Assembly (NCBI GenBank): GCA_041913045.1
Contig: JAYSGB010000010.1
Coordinates: 1-64,000, forward strand
From: CAMLOF01 sp041913045
GTDB lineage: Bacteria; Pseudomonadota; Gammaproteobacteria; Burkholderiales; Burkholderiaceae_C
Direction: 5' to 3'
DNA length: 64,000 nt
A program made the translations under genes and the position numbers. Shown in pieces: positions 16,524-26,300 of the stretch. Each line of letters begins with the position of its first letter. Position 1 is the first letter of the stretch. The notes under the pieces are model-generated. The model had not been told where the DNA came from, searched no databases, and was given only the letters and a program-made list of their open reading frames with translations.

Positions 16524-16594
16524 CCATTTCAACGAATCAACGTTTTGCAAGCCGTGTTAGGCCGCAGACGTTGCCCCGAAACAGGAGTGTGAAC

Positions 16595-16948
16595 ATGACC
16601 GCAGCCGCCCAGAACAACGCCGCACAGATCGCCGACCAACTGCTGGCCGAAATCCGCGAAGCCAACCTGACGTACCTGATGCTGGCGCAGCAGCTGATCC
16701 GCCAGGACAAGACCGAGGCCGTGTACCGCCTGGGCATCAGCGAGGCATCGGCAGAGATGATTGCCACGCTGTCGCCCGCACAAGTGCTCAAGCTCAGCTC
16801 CACCAACACGCTGCTGTGCAGCTTCCGCGCCGACGACGAGATGGTGTGGAGCCTGCTGACCAGCAGCCACGCTCCCCAGCGCGCCGCCAACGACGCCACC
16901 CAGCGCCTGCACGCAGGCATCCTGATGGCTGGCCGCCTCGCCGCCTGA
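16595..16948 (+). CDS. flhD: Flagellar master regulator subunit FlhD
   Basis: This is 117 aa from the ATG at 16595, after ACAGGAG. The all-alpha FlhD fold is recognisable from IREANLTYLMLAQQLIRQDK and LGISEASAEMIATLSPAQVLKL. It forms the FlhD4C2 activator of class II flagellar promoters with the next gene product. Confidence 0.95.
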   Translation: MTAAAQNNAAQIADQLLAEIREANLTYLMLAQQLIRQDKTEAVYRLGISEASAEMIATLSPAQVLKLSSTNTLLCSFRADDEMVWSLLTSSHAPQRAANDATQRLHAGILMAGRLAA

Positions 16949-17003
16949 GCCACTCGCCCCAGCCCCCAACGCCCCCAAGCCCACAGATTTCCAGGAGAAC
17001 ACC

Positions 17004-17543
17004 ATGGCCGCCGTCAAAAGCATCGTCAACGAAAGCAAGGACATTGAGCGCGCAGTCGCGCTGATCGGCCTGGGTGCCCGCCTGCAGGTGCTGGAGAGCG
17101 AGACCAAGCTGTCCTACGAGCGCCTGCTGCGCCTGTACAAGGAAGTGACGGGCAAGTCCCCCAGCAAGGGCCAGCTGCCGTTCTCCACCGACTGGTTCCT
17201 CACCTGGCAGCCCAACATCCACGCCTCGCTGTACGTCAACATCCACCAGTACCTGAACAAGACGGTGGCGCTGGACAGCATCGACGCTGTGATGAAGGCC
17301 TACAAGCTCTACGACGAGCAGATGCGCGCCTGCGGCATCGAACCGATGCTGACCTTCACCCGCGCCTGGCGCCTGAGCAAGTTCATGGACGCCGGTATGC
17401 TGACGCAGACCAAGTGCACCTGCTGCGGCGGCATGTTCGTGACGGACGAATACCAGAACGCCCGCCACTTCGTCTGCGGCCTGTGCAAGCCCCCGGCACG
17501 TGCGGGCAAGGGCAAGGCGGATGGGGGGCTGCGGTTGCAGTGA
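17004..17543 (+). CDS. flhC: Flagellar master regulator subunit FlhC
   Basis: This 179-aa protein carries the four-cysteine zinc site in its C-terminal part: TKCTCCGG (about residues 138-145) and FVCGLCKPP (about 158-166). AGGAGAA precedes the ATG at 17004, and it sits 55 bp after flhD. No flagellar structural or motAB genes follow; a convergent hipBA module lies 30 bp away. Confidence 0.96.
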   Translation: MAAVKSIVNESKDIERAVALIGLGARLQVLESETKLSYERLLRLYKEVTGKSPSKGQLPFSTDWFLTWQPNIHASLYVNIHQYLNKTVALDSIDAVMKAYKLYDEQMRACGIEPMLTFTRAWRLSKFMDAGMLTQTKCTCCGGMFVTDEYQNARHFVCGLCKPPARAGKGKADGGLRLQ

Positions 17544-17573
17544 GGTTTGAAGGGGTGATGAGTGCCGAGCCCT

Positions 17574-18827
17574 TCACGGGCGAAGGGTATCAAGCCCAGC
17601 AAAAGCCGCTGCTGTAACTTCAGTGTCCGCGCCGGAAATCCCCGCCCTTTTAGCCGCCTCTCGCCAGGCACTTACAACTTGCCTCACCTCAGCCAATACC
17701 TGTTGGGCGCGGTCTTCCGTCAGCCCATAGAACATGGCCGTGGACAGCACGGTGTCAAGGCTGGGTCGGTTGTCCATGTCATCCAGGTTGAGCACATGCT
17801 CTGCCTTGTCGATGTTTGGGTTCACGTCGAAGGCTGGGGCCAGTCGCCATCCGTCTTGGGCAAGCACGAAGCCGTGGTTGCGCAGATGGTCGTCCCGGTT
17901 GCCCACGGCTACGTTGAAGGCCACGCGCCGGAACAACTGTTCAAGGTCTGACTTCACCCGCCCTGCATCGCCATGGGTACGGATGAACTGGGCCAACTCC
18001 AGATAGCTTGTGCCTTCGCTTTGGTTCTTGCGCAGCAGCGTCATTGCCGACGCGTAAAAGCGGCGCTTGCCACCCAAACGGTCGAATCGTTGAACGCAGA
18101 AGGTGTGGAATTCGTTATTTAGGCGCAGCAACCGGGCTGCAGGCACGTCAATACCAGCTGCTCGGGCAAGCTGGTGCGTCACGTATTCCCAGGCCCCCAC
18201 GTCGCGGTCGTCGTCCCGGGCGGGGAACTTGGCAATCCACAGCGAGCCGTCATCGTCGGTAAAGTTTGCCTTCGGGCGGGCTCCGCCGAGCGATGCCCCG
18301 GGCGCCACCAACACCAGCAACCAGCGCCGCAAAGCATCCAGGTCGTCAATGCGCTTGTGCGTCAACTGGTAGGCCACGGCTTCGAGTTCCCGTAGCGTGG
18401 TCACGGGTGGTGCGGCTCGGCCTTCGTGGGCCAGGAATTCTCCCGTGCCCGGCGCACAGAATCTCAAGGCGCCTTGCCTCGTCATGTCTTGCACGCCAGC
18501 CAGAAAATCCCAGGCGTACAAGGTGCGCGGGGTCCGGCCCTCGTCCTTGGCTTGCAGTGCTTCGCGGCGCTTCATCAGGGTCTGCCCCCAGCGGTCTGGG
18601 GACGAGTCGAGAAAAATGCCGAAGTTGCCCAGTTCGGGCTTCGGAAAGAAAGGGTGTTCGTCGAGCGACAGGTCCGGGTCAAGCGCAAAGGCCCAGGGCT
18701 GCTGCAGCCAATGGCGGTCGTAGTGAAACCGGATTTGGCCACGGTCATGGGCGAGCAGCCCTACCAGGCAGGGTGGCCCCAGCTCGCAGTCAAGCCACAC
18801 CTCCAGGGTGTTATCCATCGTACTCAT
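17574..18827 (-). CDS. hipA: HipA-family serine/threonine kinase toxin
   Basis: This 417-aa protein has the HipA couple domain at the N-terminus, the Gly-rich ATP loop GASLGGARPKA (about residues 179-189) and the nucleotide Lys in LWIAKFP. The catalytic loop VGNRDDHLRNHGF has conserved Asp, His and Asn, and the metal-binding APAFDVNPN is present. E. coli HipA phosphorylates GltX; the target here is unknown. The start overlaps the antitoxin gene stop by 4 bp. Confidence 0.92.
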   Translation of the reverse strand: MSTMDNTLEVWLDCELGPPCLVGLLAHDRGQIRFHYDRHWLQQPWAFALDPDLSLDEHPFFPKPELGNFGIFLDSSPDRWGQTLMKRREALQAKDEGRTPRTLYAWDFLAGVQDMTRQGALRFCAPGTGEFLAHEGRAAPPVTTLRELEAVAYQLTHKRIDDLDALRRWLLVLVAPGASLGGARPKANFTDDDGSLWIAKFPARDDDRDVGAWEYVTHQLARAAGIDVPAARLLRLNNEFHTFCVQRFDRLGGKRRFYASAMTLLRKNQSEGTSYLELAQFIRTHGDAGRVKSDLEQLFRRVAFNVAVGNRDDHLRNHGFVLAQDGWRLAPAFDVNPNIDKAEHVLNLDDMDNRPSLDTVLSTAMFYGLTEDRAQQVLAEVRQVVSAWREAAKRAGISGADTEVTAAAFAGLDTLRP

Positions 18828-19186
18828 GTCAGGTCGCCCAATGCCTTGGGCGTGGCAGGCGGTTCAACGGTCCGGCTGCGCCTTGGTTTGGCGGCTGGCG
18901 TGGTCAGTGCCAGATCTTGAAGCTTGCGGCCCACTTTGTCGTCGGCTGCCAGGGTGTGGATGTCTCCATCCAACCCCAGCACCGCCATCACCCTCAGGTA
19001 GGTGCCCAAGGTGGCTGTGGGGTCGCCCTTTTCTACCTTGTAGAGCGACGTTCGCGAGATGCCCGCGCGCAGGGCGACCACGGCACTGCTGAGTTTGCGC
19101 CGCAGGCGCGCCAGCCGAAGCCGCTCACCGAAGTCTTGGAGCAGCCTTTGTTCTTGTGGAAACACGACCGGAGGTTTGCTGGGCAT
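18824..19186 (-). CDS. hipB: XRE-family HTH antitoxin/regulator (HipB-like)
   Basis: This 120-aa protein contains a helix-turn-helix domain (about residues 13-70: FGERLRLARLRRKLSSAVVALR and ISRTSLYKVEKGDPTATLGTYLRVMAVLGL). A charged tail ends PKALGDLT. As in hipBA operons it precedes the kinase with an ATGA overlap, and should repress the operon and neutralise HipA. No ribosome site precedes the ATG at 19186, and the -10 box lies only 5 bases away, so the mRNA may be leaderless. Confidence 0.9.
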   Translation of the reverse strand: MPSKPPVVFPQEQRLLQDFGERLRLARLRRKLSSAVVALRAGISRTSLYKVEKGDPTATLGTYLRVMAVLGLDGDIHTLAADDKVGRKLQDLALTTPAAKPRRSRTVEPPATPKALGDLT

Positions 19187-19190
19187 GTTG

Positions 19191-19235
19191 CCATTTTAGG
19201 CAAAATAGAAATAATTTGTCCATAATGGCGAACAT
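19191..19235 (-). promoter_or_regulatory. hipBA promoter with palindromic operator
   Basis: On the minus strand TGGACA and TAAAAT are 18 bp apart, a fair sigma-70 promoter. The plus-strand palindrome ATTTT-AGGC-AAAAT (19193-19206) covers the -10. The flanking TTGCCAT (19188-19194) and ATGGCGAA near 19224-19231 form a wider, imperfect pair that could hold a second HipB dimer. Confidence 0.55.
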
Positions 19236-19268
19236 TTTTGAGTCGCTTGCTGTCGTTAAAACAGCCGC

Positions 19269-21113
19269 TTACCCCACAGCAGCCAGCGCCACTGCCTCCG
19301 CCACCTTGATGCCATCCACCCCCGCCGACAGGATGCCACCCGCATAGCCCGCGCCTTCGCCCGCCGGGTACAGGCCGCGCACGTTCAGGCTCTGGTAGTC
19401 GTCACCGCGGGTGATGCGCAGTGGCGAGGATGTGCGTGTTTCCACGCCGGTCATCACGGCGTCGGCCATGTCATAGCCTTTGATCTTGCGGCCGAAGGCG
19501 GGCAGGGCTTCGCGCATGGCCTGCACGGCATAGTCGGGCAGTACCTGGGCGAGGTCGCCCAGGCGCACGCCGGGTTTGTACGACGGCTCCACCTCGCCAA
19601 AGGCAGTGGAGGGTTTGCCTGCCAGGAAATCACCCACCAGTTGGCCGGGGGCTTCGTAGTTGCGGCCGCCCGCCTCGAAGGCGCGGGTTTCCAACTGGCG
19701 TTGCAGCACCACGCCTGCCAGTGGGTGGGTGCGGCCCTGTGCATGCAGGGCTTGCGCTTCGGCGGCGTAGCGCGTACCGGCGTCTTCGCCAAAGGCGGCC
19801 ACCCAGGCTTCGGCGTCCAGCGGGTAGTCGGGCGGGTCTATGCCCACCACCATGCCCGCGTTGGCGTTGCGTTCGTTGCGCGAATACTGGCTCATGCCGT
19901 TGGTGACGACGCGGCCCGGTTCGCTGGTGGCAGCCACCACGGTGCCGCCCGGGCACATGCAAAAGCTGTAGACGGCCCGGCCATTGTTGGCGTGGTGCAC
20001 CAGCTTGTAGTCGGCAGCGCCCAGCAGCGGGTGCCCGGCGTGGCGGCCCCAGCGCGCGCGGTCAATCACACTCTGCGGGTGTTCAATGCGCACGCCAATG
20101 GAAAACGGCTTGGGCTCCAGGAACACATGGGCGTCATGCAGCATGGCAAAGGTGTCGCGCGAGCTGTGGCCCAGGGCCAGCACCACGTGCTGGCAGGGCA
20201 TGTCGTGTATCTCGCTGCTGGCCAGGTCTTGCACGCGCAGTCCGGTCACGCGCTGGCTGGGGGGCACAGGCAGGCCTGCCGGGTGGGGTTGCACGGCGCC
20301 TTCATCGGGCGCCAGCAGCACGCCGGTCACGCGCTGCTCGAAGCGTATCTCGCCCCCCAGCGCAACGATCTTCTCGCGAATGGCCTCCACCACCTTTACC
20401 AGCTTGAAGGTGCCGATGTGCGGGTGGGCCATGTAAAGAATTTCAGCAGGCGCGCCAGCGTCCACGAACTCGCGCATGACCTTGCGGCCGATGAAGCGCG
20501 GGTCCTTGATCTGGCTGTAGAGCTTGCCGTCGGAAAACAGTCCAGCGCCGCCTTCGCCGAACTGCACGTTCGACTCGGGCGTGAGCACCTTCTTGCGCCA
20601 CAGGCCCCAGGTGTCCTTGGTGCGTTGGCGTACTGGGCGCCCGCGCTCCAGCACGATGGGGCGCAGGCCCATCTGCGCCAGGGCCAGCGCGGTGAAGATG
20701 CCGCATGGGCCGAAGCCCACCACCACGGGGCGTTCGGCTTCGTTGGCTGGCCAACCGGCGGGGGCATGGGCGGGCGCGTGCCAGTCCATGTCAGGCGTGG
20801 GCTGGATGTGCGGGTGCTGCGCGTGGCGGGCCAGAAGTTCGGCTTCGCGGGCCGGTTCCGCCAGGGTCACATCCACGATGAACACCGCCAGCAGATCTGC
20901 CTTGCGCGCGTCGAAGCTGCGCTTGAACACCTGCAGGTCGGCAATGTCCTCGGGGGCAATGCTCAAGGCCTGGGCAGCCAGTTGGCGCAGGGCCTCCAAG
21001 GGGTGGGGCGGCGGAACGCGGTCTTCGTCGGTTTCGGCGGGGGCGTCGGCGGCGCGGCGGTGTTCTACCGGCAGCGCCGACAGGGGCAGCTTCAGTTCAG
21101 AAATTCGGATCAT
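19269..21113 (-). CDS. FAD-dependent oxidoreductase of unknown substrate (COG2509-like)
   Basis: About 614 aa from the ATG at 21113 (MIRISELKLPL). An N-terminal 100-residue alpha/beta domain precedes the FAD-binding motif VVVGFGPCGIFTALAL (about residues 133-148). The SNVQFGEGGAGLFSDGKLYSQI segment and the closing LYPAGEGAGYAGGILSAGVDG are typical of this conserved dehydrogenase family. The reaction is not known. A hairpin lies upstream, belonging to the cysteine synthase gene. An in-frame ATG 27 bp upstream is possible. Confidence 0.85.
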   Translation of the reverse strand: MIRISELKLPLSALPVEHRRAADAPAETDEDRVPPPHPLEALRQLAAQALSIAPEDIADLQVFKRSFDARKADLLAVFIVDVTLAEPAREAELLARHAQHPHIQPTPDMDWHAPAHAPAGWPANEAERPVVVGFGPCGIFTALALAQMGLRPIVLERGRPVRQRTKDTWGLWRKKVLTPESNVQFGEGGAGLFSDGKLYSQIKDPRFIGRKVMREFVDAGAPAEILYMAHPHIGTFKLVKVVEAIREKIVALGGEIRFEQRVTGVLLAPDEGAVQPHPAGLPVPPSQRVTGLRVQDLASSEIHDMPCQHVVLALGHSSRDTFAMLHDAHVFLEPKPFSIGVRIEHPQSVIDRARWGRHAGHPLLGAADYKLVHHANNGRAVYSFCMCPGGTVVAATSEPGRVVTNGMSQYSRNERNANAGMVVGIDPPDYPLDAEAWVAAFGEDAGTRYAAEAQALHAQGRTHPLAGVVLQRQLETRAFEAGGRNYEAPGQLVGDFLAGKPSTAFGEVEPSYKPGVRLGDLAQVLPDYAVQAMREALPAFGRKIKGYDMADAVMTGVETRTSSPLRITRGDDYQSLNVRGLYPAGEGAGYAGGILSAGVDGIKVAEAVALAAVG

Positions 21114-21155
21114 GGCGGGCTTGTGTCCATCAAGCATCAAGATCCGCGAATGATA

Positions 21156-21180
21156 CGGCCAGCCTGCTCCAGGCTGGCCG
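21156..21180 (-). terminator. Strong hairpin after the cysteine synthase gene
   Basis: CGGCCAGCCTG (21156-21166) pairs perfectly with CAGGCTGGCCG (21170-21180) around a 3-nt loop. It lies just past the stop of the minus-strand cysK gene and before the FAD gene. The run of U is poor, so termination may be partial. Confidence 0.65.
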
Positions 21181-21193
21181 CCTTTAGCCCGGC

Positions 21194-22108
21194 TCAGGCG
21201 GGCAGGAAGCCTTCGACCGACAGGTAACGCTCACCCGTGTCGTAGTTGAAGCCCAGCACACGGCTGCCTGCGGGCAGTTCGGGCAGCTTTTGCGCGATGG
21301 CGGCCAGGGTGGCGCCGCTGGAAATGCCCACCAGCAGACCCTCTTCGCGCGCCGAGCGGCGGGCGTACTCGCGGGCGGCCTCGGCTTCCACCTGGATCAC
21401 GCCGTCAAGCAAGGTGGTGTCCAGGTTCTTGGGTATGAAGCCCGCGCCAATGCCCTGGATGGGGTGCGGCGAAGGCTGCCCGCCCGAGATGACGGGGGAC
21501 GCCGTGGGCTCCACAGCGAAGACCTTTAGTTGCGGCCAGGCCGCCTTGAGCACGCGCGCTACGCCGCTGATGTGGCCGCCCGTGCCCACACCGGTGATGA
21601 TGGCGTCCAGCCCCTCGGGGAAGTCGGCCAGGATTTCCTGGGCTGTGGTGCGTTCGTGCACGTCCACGTTGGCCGGGTTCTCGAACTGCTGGGGAATCCA
21701 GGCGCCCGGCGTCTGCGCGGCCAGTTCTTCGGCGCGGGCAATGGCGCCCTTCATGCCTTTTTCGCGTGGTGTCAGGTCAAACGAGGCGCCGTAGGCCAGC
21801 ATCAGGCGGCGGCGTTCCACGCTCATGCTGTCGGGCATTACCAGCACCAGCTTGTAACCTTTCACGGCCGCCACCATGGCCAGGCCCACGCCGGTGTTGC
21901 CAGAAGTCGGCTCGATGATGGTGCCGCCGGGCTTGAGCACACCGCGCTTTTCCGCGTCTTCCACCATGGCCAGGGCGATGCGGTCCTTGATGGAACCGCC
22001 CGGGTTGCTGCGTTCGGACTTGATCCAGACGTTGGCGCCGCCGAACAGGCGGTTGACGCGGATGTGCGGGGTTTGGCCGATGGTGGCCAGGACGTTGTCT
22101 GCTCTCAT
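21194..22108 (-). CDS. cysK: Cysteine synthase (O-acetylserine sulfhydrylase)
   Basis: This is 304 aa from the ATG at 22108 (MRADNVLATIGQTPHIRVNRLF). The PLP lysine lies in NPGGSIKDRIAL and the cofactor phosphate loop in TSGNTGVGLAMV. The substrate loop is GVGTGGHISG. It joins O-acetylserine and sulfide to make cysteine. CysK versus CysM cannot be settled here; the active-site text favours CysK. The reading frame extends upstream to 22312 over the gap, but no start there is credible. Confidence 0.93.
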   Translation of the reverse strand: MRADNVLATIGQTPHIRVNRLFGGANVWIKSERSNPGGSIKDRIALAMVEDAEKRGVLKPGGTIIEPTSGNTGVGLAMVAAVKGYKLVLVMPDSMSVERRRLMLAYGASFDLTPREKGMKGAIARAEELAAQTPGAWIPQQFENPANVDVHERTTAQEILADFPEGLDAIITGVGTGGHISGVARVLKAAWPQLKVFAVEPTASPVISGGQPSPHPIQGIGAGFIPKNLDTTLLDGVIQVEAEAAREYARRSAREEGLLVGISSGATLAAIAQKLPELPAGSRVLGFNYDTGERYLSVEGFLPA

Positions 22109-22230
22109 GGGGGCCTCTCTTGTGTGGGGTGTGGCGCTATTCTGAAACAAATGTGCGATCCTTTTGGCCATATGTTTATGTGGCGGCGTGATTAGACGGA
22201 CGGTTCGCTGCGCACAAAGCGGAATAAGGG

Positions 22231-22236
22231 GATAAT
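22231..22236 (+). promoter_or_regulatory. -10 element of rnpB
   Basis: GATAAT sits 8 bases before the first base of the P1 stem of RNase P RNA, the expected distance to the 5' end. No strong -35 is evident. Confidence 0.6.
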
Positions 22237-22243
22237 CACGCCC

Positions 22244-22620
22244 GTGAAGCCTGCCAGACCGCCGCTGGCGCAAGTCCCGAAAGGGCGCGCTGGAGGAACG
22301 TCCGGACTGCACAGGACAGCGCAGGAGCTAACGGCTCTCCACCGCGAGGTGAGGATCAGAGCAACAGAGACGAGTCCACTGGAACCACCCGCTTCGGCGG
22401 CAGGAGCCTGTGGGGTGAAACGGGCAATCTCTGCGCGCAGCAACACCAAGTAGGCTAGCCACGGGAGCAGGGCAACCTCTTCCGACCTTGTGGTTCCGCA
22501 AGGCGAGTTGGCGGGTAGGTGGCACCGAGCCGCCCGGGTGACCGGCGGCCCAGAGGAATGGCGGTCACGCTGCGGGCAACCGCAGTGCACAGAATCCGGC
22601 GTATCGGCAGACTTCACACT
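22244..22620 (+). ncRNA. rnpB: RNase P RNA (M1 RNA, bacterial class A)
   Basis: The 5' strand GTGAAG-c-CTGCC (22244-22255) pairs with GGCAG-a-CTTCAC (22606-22617) as stem P1, fixing both ends to within a few bases. The highly conserved core blocks are visible: GAGGAACGTCCGGACTGC near 22281 and ACAGAATCCGGCGTATCGG near 22589. Around 370 nt is normal. It matures the 5' ends of tRNAs. Confidence 0.97.
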
Positions 22621-22635
22621 TTATTCTTCCCTCCC

Positions 22636-23337
22636 ATGACAGAACCCCTTCGACTGGCCAAACACCTGGCCGCCCTGTTGCCGTGCTCGCGCCGCGAGGC
22701 GGAGCTGTACATTGAAGGCGGCTGGGTGCTGGTGGACGGGCAGCCCGTGGAAGAGCCGCAGACGCGGGTGACGCCCGACCAGCAGGTGACCCTGGCCCCC
22801 GGGGCGGTGGCGCGGCCCGTGCCGCCCGTGACCCTGCTGTTCCACAAACCAGCTGGGCTGGATCTGTCCAACTTTGACGTGGCCAGCCTGCCTGCAAGCC
22901 ATGTGCCCGACGCCATTCCCGGCAAGCGCTTGCTGCGGCGTCACTTTTCGCGGCAGACACTGGTGGCACCCCTGGAAACCCAGGCCAGCGGTCTGGTTGT
23001 GTGGTCGCAAGACGTGGCTGTGCTGCGCAAGCTGCACGACGACTGGACGCGTACCGAAAGCGAGCTGCTGGTGGACGTGCTGGGCGACGTGCCGCCAGAC
23101 GCACTGCAGAAACTGAATGCAGCCATGAGCCAGGGGGTGCCGGTCAAGGCAAGTTGGCAGAGCGAGCGCCGCCTGCGCCTGGCACTGAAGGGCTTGCAGC
23201 CGGGGCAGGTGGATGCGCTGTGCGCACTTGCTGGCCTGAAGGCGGCTACCGTGCGCAGGCTCCGGCTGGGGCGTGTTCCCTTGCGTGGGTTGGCTGAGGG
23301 GAAGTGGGCTTATTTGCCCCCACAAGAGCGCTTCTGA
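22636..23337 (+). CDS. RsuA/RluE-like pseudouridine synthase with altered catalytic Asp
   Basis: This is 233 aa from the ATG at 22636. The N-terminal S4 RNA-binding domain (about residues 3-60: LAKHLAALLPCSRREAELYIEGGWVLVDG) is followed by VTLLFHKPAGLD, the start of the synthase fold. The catalytic block, normally GRLD followed by TxGL, reads APLETQASGLVVWSQD, so the invariant Asp is Glu (Glu114). The rest of the fold is kept, ending LRLGRVPLRGLAEGKW. It may be inactive or have a different role. It follows rnpB on the same strand. Confidence 0.85.
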   Translation: MTEPLRLAKHLAALLPCSRREAELYIEGGWVLVDGQPVEEPQTRVTPDQQVTLAPGAVARPVPPVTLLFHKPAGLDLSNFDVASLPASHVPDAIPGKRLLRRHFSRQTLVAPLETQASGLVVWSQDVAVLRKLHDDWTRTESELLVDVLGDVPPDALQKLNAAMSQGVPVKASWQSERRLRLALKGLQPGQVDALCALAGLKAATVRRLRLGRVPLRGLAEGKWAYLPPQERF

Positions 23338-23376
23338 ACTTATCATCGAGCCAAGCCCAACAACCGTGAGGAGAGC

Positions 23377-26300
23377 ATGGAGGGCGTCGTTCGGAATACC
23401 CCCATTCCCCGGGGCATGCACAGGCGCGCGTTTTTCCTGTGGTTCGCCTTGCGGGGCGTGCTGTCGGCATGGTTGCTCGGCATGGGGGTGGCTTGGGCAG
23501 ACGTGCAGACCGGTGCCGTCACCGGAGACCCGCGCAAGGAACTGACGCTGGGCATCTTGGCGTTCCGGCCCAAGCCTGTCATCGATGAGCGTTTCGCTGA
23601 GCTGGGCCGGTATCTGAGTGAGCACATCAACGGCCATAGCGTGCGGGCAATCGCGATGACCGACGCCGAGCTGGAGGCTGGCATTGCGGACGGCTCGCTG
23701 GATTTTGTCCTGACCAACCCCAGCCATTACATCAGCCTGCGCGAGTACGGGCGGCTGTCGGGGGCGCTGGCATCCATGGTGCTGCGCGACGGCAACACGC
23801 CGGTGCACAGCATTGGCGGTGTGATCGTGCGGCGTCCCGAGCGGGCCGACATTCGCACGCTGGAGGACTTGCGCGGCAAGCGTGTCTCCATCACCGGCAA
23901 GCAGTACCTGGGGACCTACATGGCGCCTGCCGCCGAACTGGCACGGGCGGGCGTCGACCTGGGCTCCATCGTGTTCGAGGAAGCCACGCAGCCGGTGGAC
24001 CGCGTCATTTCGGCGGTGCTCGAGGGGCAGGTCGACGCTGGGTTCGTGCGCACCGGCGTGCTGGAGGAACTGGAGCGCGAGGGCAAGCTTGAGCCAGGCG
24101 CACTGGAAGTGGTCAACCAGCAGACGCACCTGGGCTTTCCGTACAAGGTGTCTACCCGCCTGTACCCGGAATGGCCCTTTCTGGCGGCGGCGCACGTGCC
24201 TCCCGCTGTCTCGCACCGGGTGGCCGGGGCCCTGCTGGACTTGCCGCGTTCCCACCCGGCCGCAGCCTCGGCGGGTCTCTACGGCTTTACCATTCCGGCG
24301 GACTACTCATCGGTGGAGCAGGCCATGCGCGAGGTGCGCATGCCGCCCTTCGAGCGGGCGCCTGAGCCCAGTTGGGCAGAGCTGTGGCTGCGCTACAAGC
24401 CCTGGATCATCACCCTGGGGCTGGCTGGGGTGGTTGTGGTGTGCCTGATGGGTGTTCTGGCGATCAACACCAGGCGCTTGATGGTGGCCAAGTCGCACCT
24501 GCAGGCCGAGCGGACGACCTTGCAGGCAACCACGGCCCGCCTCAACTTCCTGATGGCGTCCAGCCCGGTCATGACCTACACACTGGAGGTGGACGGTCCG
24601 CGAACCCGCATCACCTGGGGTAGCGCAAACGTGCAGTGGCTGCTGGGGTACTCCCTGGAGCAGGCCATGGAGCGCGGATGGTGGCGCGCCAATGTTCACC
24701 CTGACGACCTGAAAAAAGCCAAAGAGAATGTGCAAAACTTGCACTTGCATGGCAGGATAGATCAGGTGTACCGGTTCGCGGACGCATTTGGGCGATACCA
24801 CTGGATCCACGATGAGATACGGCTTCTGCCCGAACGGGAAGGGGTGGCCGAGGCGCTGGGGGTCTGGCGGGATATCACCGAGCAGCAGGCCCGCGAGGAG
24901 AAGTTGCGCCTTGCAGCCAGTGTGTTTGAAAACAGCTACGACGCCGTGGTGGTCACCGACCACCGTCACTGCGTGCGCGAGATCAACCCGGCCTTCACGC
25001 GGATCACCGGTCTGGGGGCGGAGGATGTGGAGGGCTTGAGCCTTTACAACCTCTTCGTCTGGGAGGACGCGGGGCTTGGCTTTGAAGCGCTACGCGAGGC
25101 CGTCGATGCCGACGGACATTGGCAAGGTGAACTGCCGGTGCGTGACCGGGAAGGGCGCCAGCGAGTGTGTCTGGTGTCGATCTCGGCGGTCGCCGCGCCT
25201 TCGGGGGGCAGCCCGCACCATGTGGCGGTTTTGTCCGACATTTCCCACCTGAAGGCGCACCAGGCAGAGCTGGACCGCATGGCCAACTACGACGCGCTGA
25301 CCGGCCTGCCCAACCGGCGCCTGCTGGCGGACCGGCTGAACCAGGCGGTGGCGCGGGCGCGCCGCAGCGGTCACCGCTTGGCCGTCTGCTACCTGGATCT
25401 GGACGACTTCAAGCCGATCAACGACCGGTTCGGCCACGCGGTGGGAGACCGGTTCCTTGTCGAGGTCACCAGCCGCCTGCAGTTGAGTTTGCGTGGCGAG
25501 GACACGCTGGCCCGCCTGGGCGGTGACGAGTTCGTTTTGCTGCTCAACGACCTGGAAGACAACACCGAGTGGCAAAACATTCTGCAGCGCGTGATGCAGC
25601 AGGTGCAGCAACCAGTGATGCTGGGCGAGCACGCATTGACGGCTTCGGTCAGTGTGGGGGTGACGCTGTACCCGTCAGACGACGTAGACGCCGACACCTT
25701 GCTGCGCCATGCCGACCAGGCGATGTACCGGGCCAAGCAGAGCGGGCGCAACCGTTTCCAGCTCTTCGACATGGCTCAGGACCGCGAAGTGCAGACTCAG
25801 CGCGAACAAACCACGAGGTTGGCGCAGGCGCTGGAGCGCGGAGAGTTTGTGCTCTATTACCAGCCACAGGTCAACCTTCAGACAGGGGAGGTGGTCGGAC
25901 TGGAGGCATTGCTGCGCTGGCAGCACCCCGAGGCCGGACTGCTCGCGCCGGAGGCTTTTCTGGCGCAGATGGCTGGCGCGGAGCTGGAAATCCAGGTGGG
26001 CGAATGGGTGATCGAAACGGCTTTGCGTCAACTGGGCACCTGGTTGAAACAGGGCATAGGCTTGACGCCGGAAACGCGGGTGAGTGTGAACCTGGAAAGC
26101 CGCCATCTGCTGCATCCGGGTTTCAGCAACTGGCTGGAAGGCGTGCTGGAGCAACACCCAGGGGGCATGACCGAGCAATTGGAGCTGGAAGTGCTGGAGT
26201 CGGCGGCCATTGCCGATCTGACACTGGCCGCTCGCGTCATGTCGGATTGCCGGGCGGCGGGTGTGCGCTTCGCGCTGGATGACTTCGGCACCGGTTATTC

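Noticed and set aside
17570..17587. CCCTTC/GAAGGG hairpin between flhC and hipA considered as a bidirectional terminator
   Set aside because: Only 6 bp, no T-run on either side, and it overlaps the hipA 3' coding end; support too weak to list as a feature.
19641..21227. 528-codon plus-strand frame opposite the FAD oxidoreductase
   Set aside because: The FAD-binding motif and other family text lie on the minus strand; the plus-strand product has no recognisable features.
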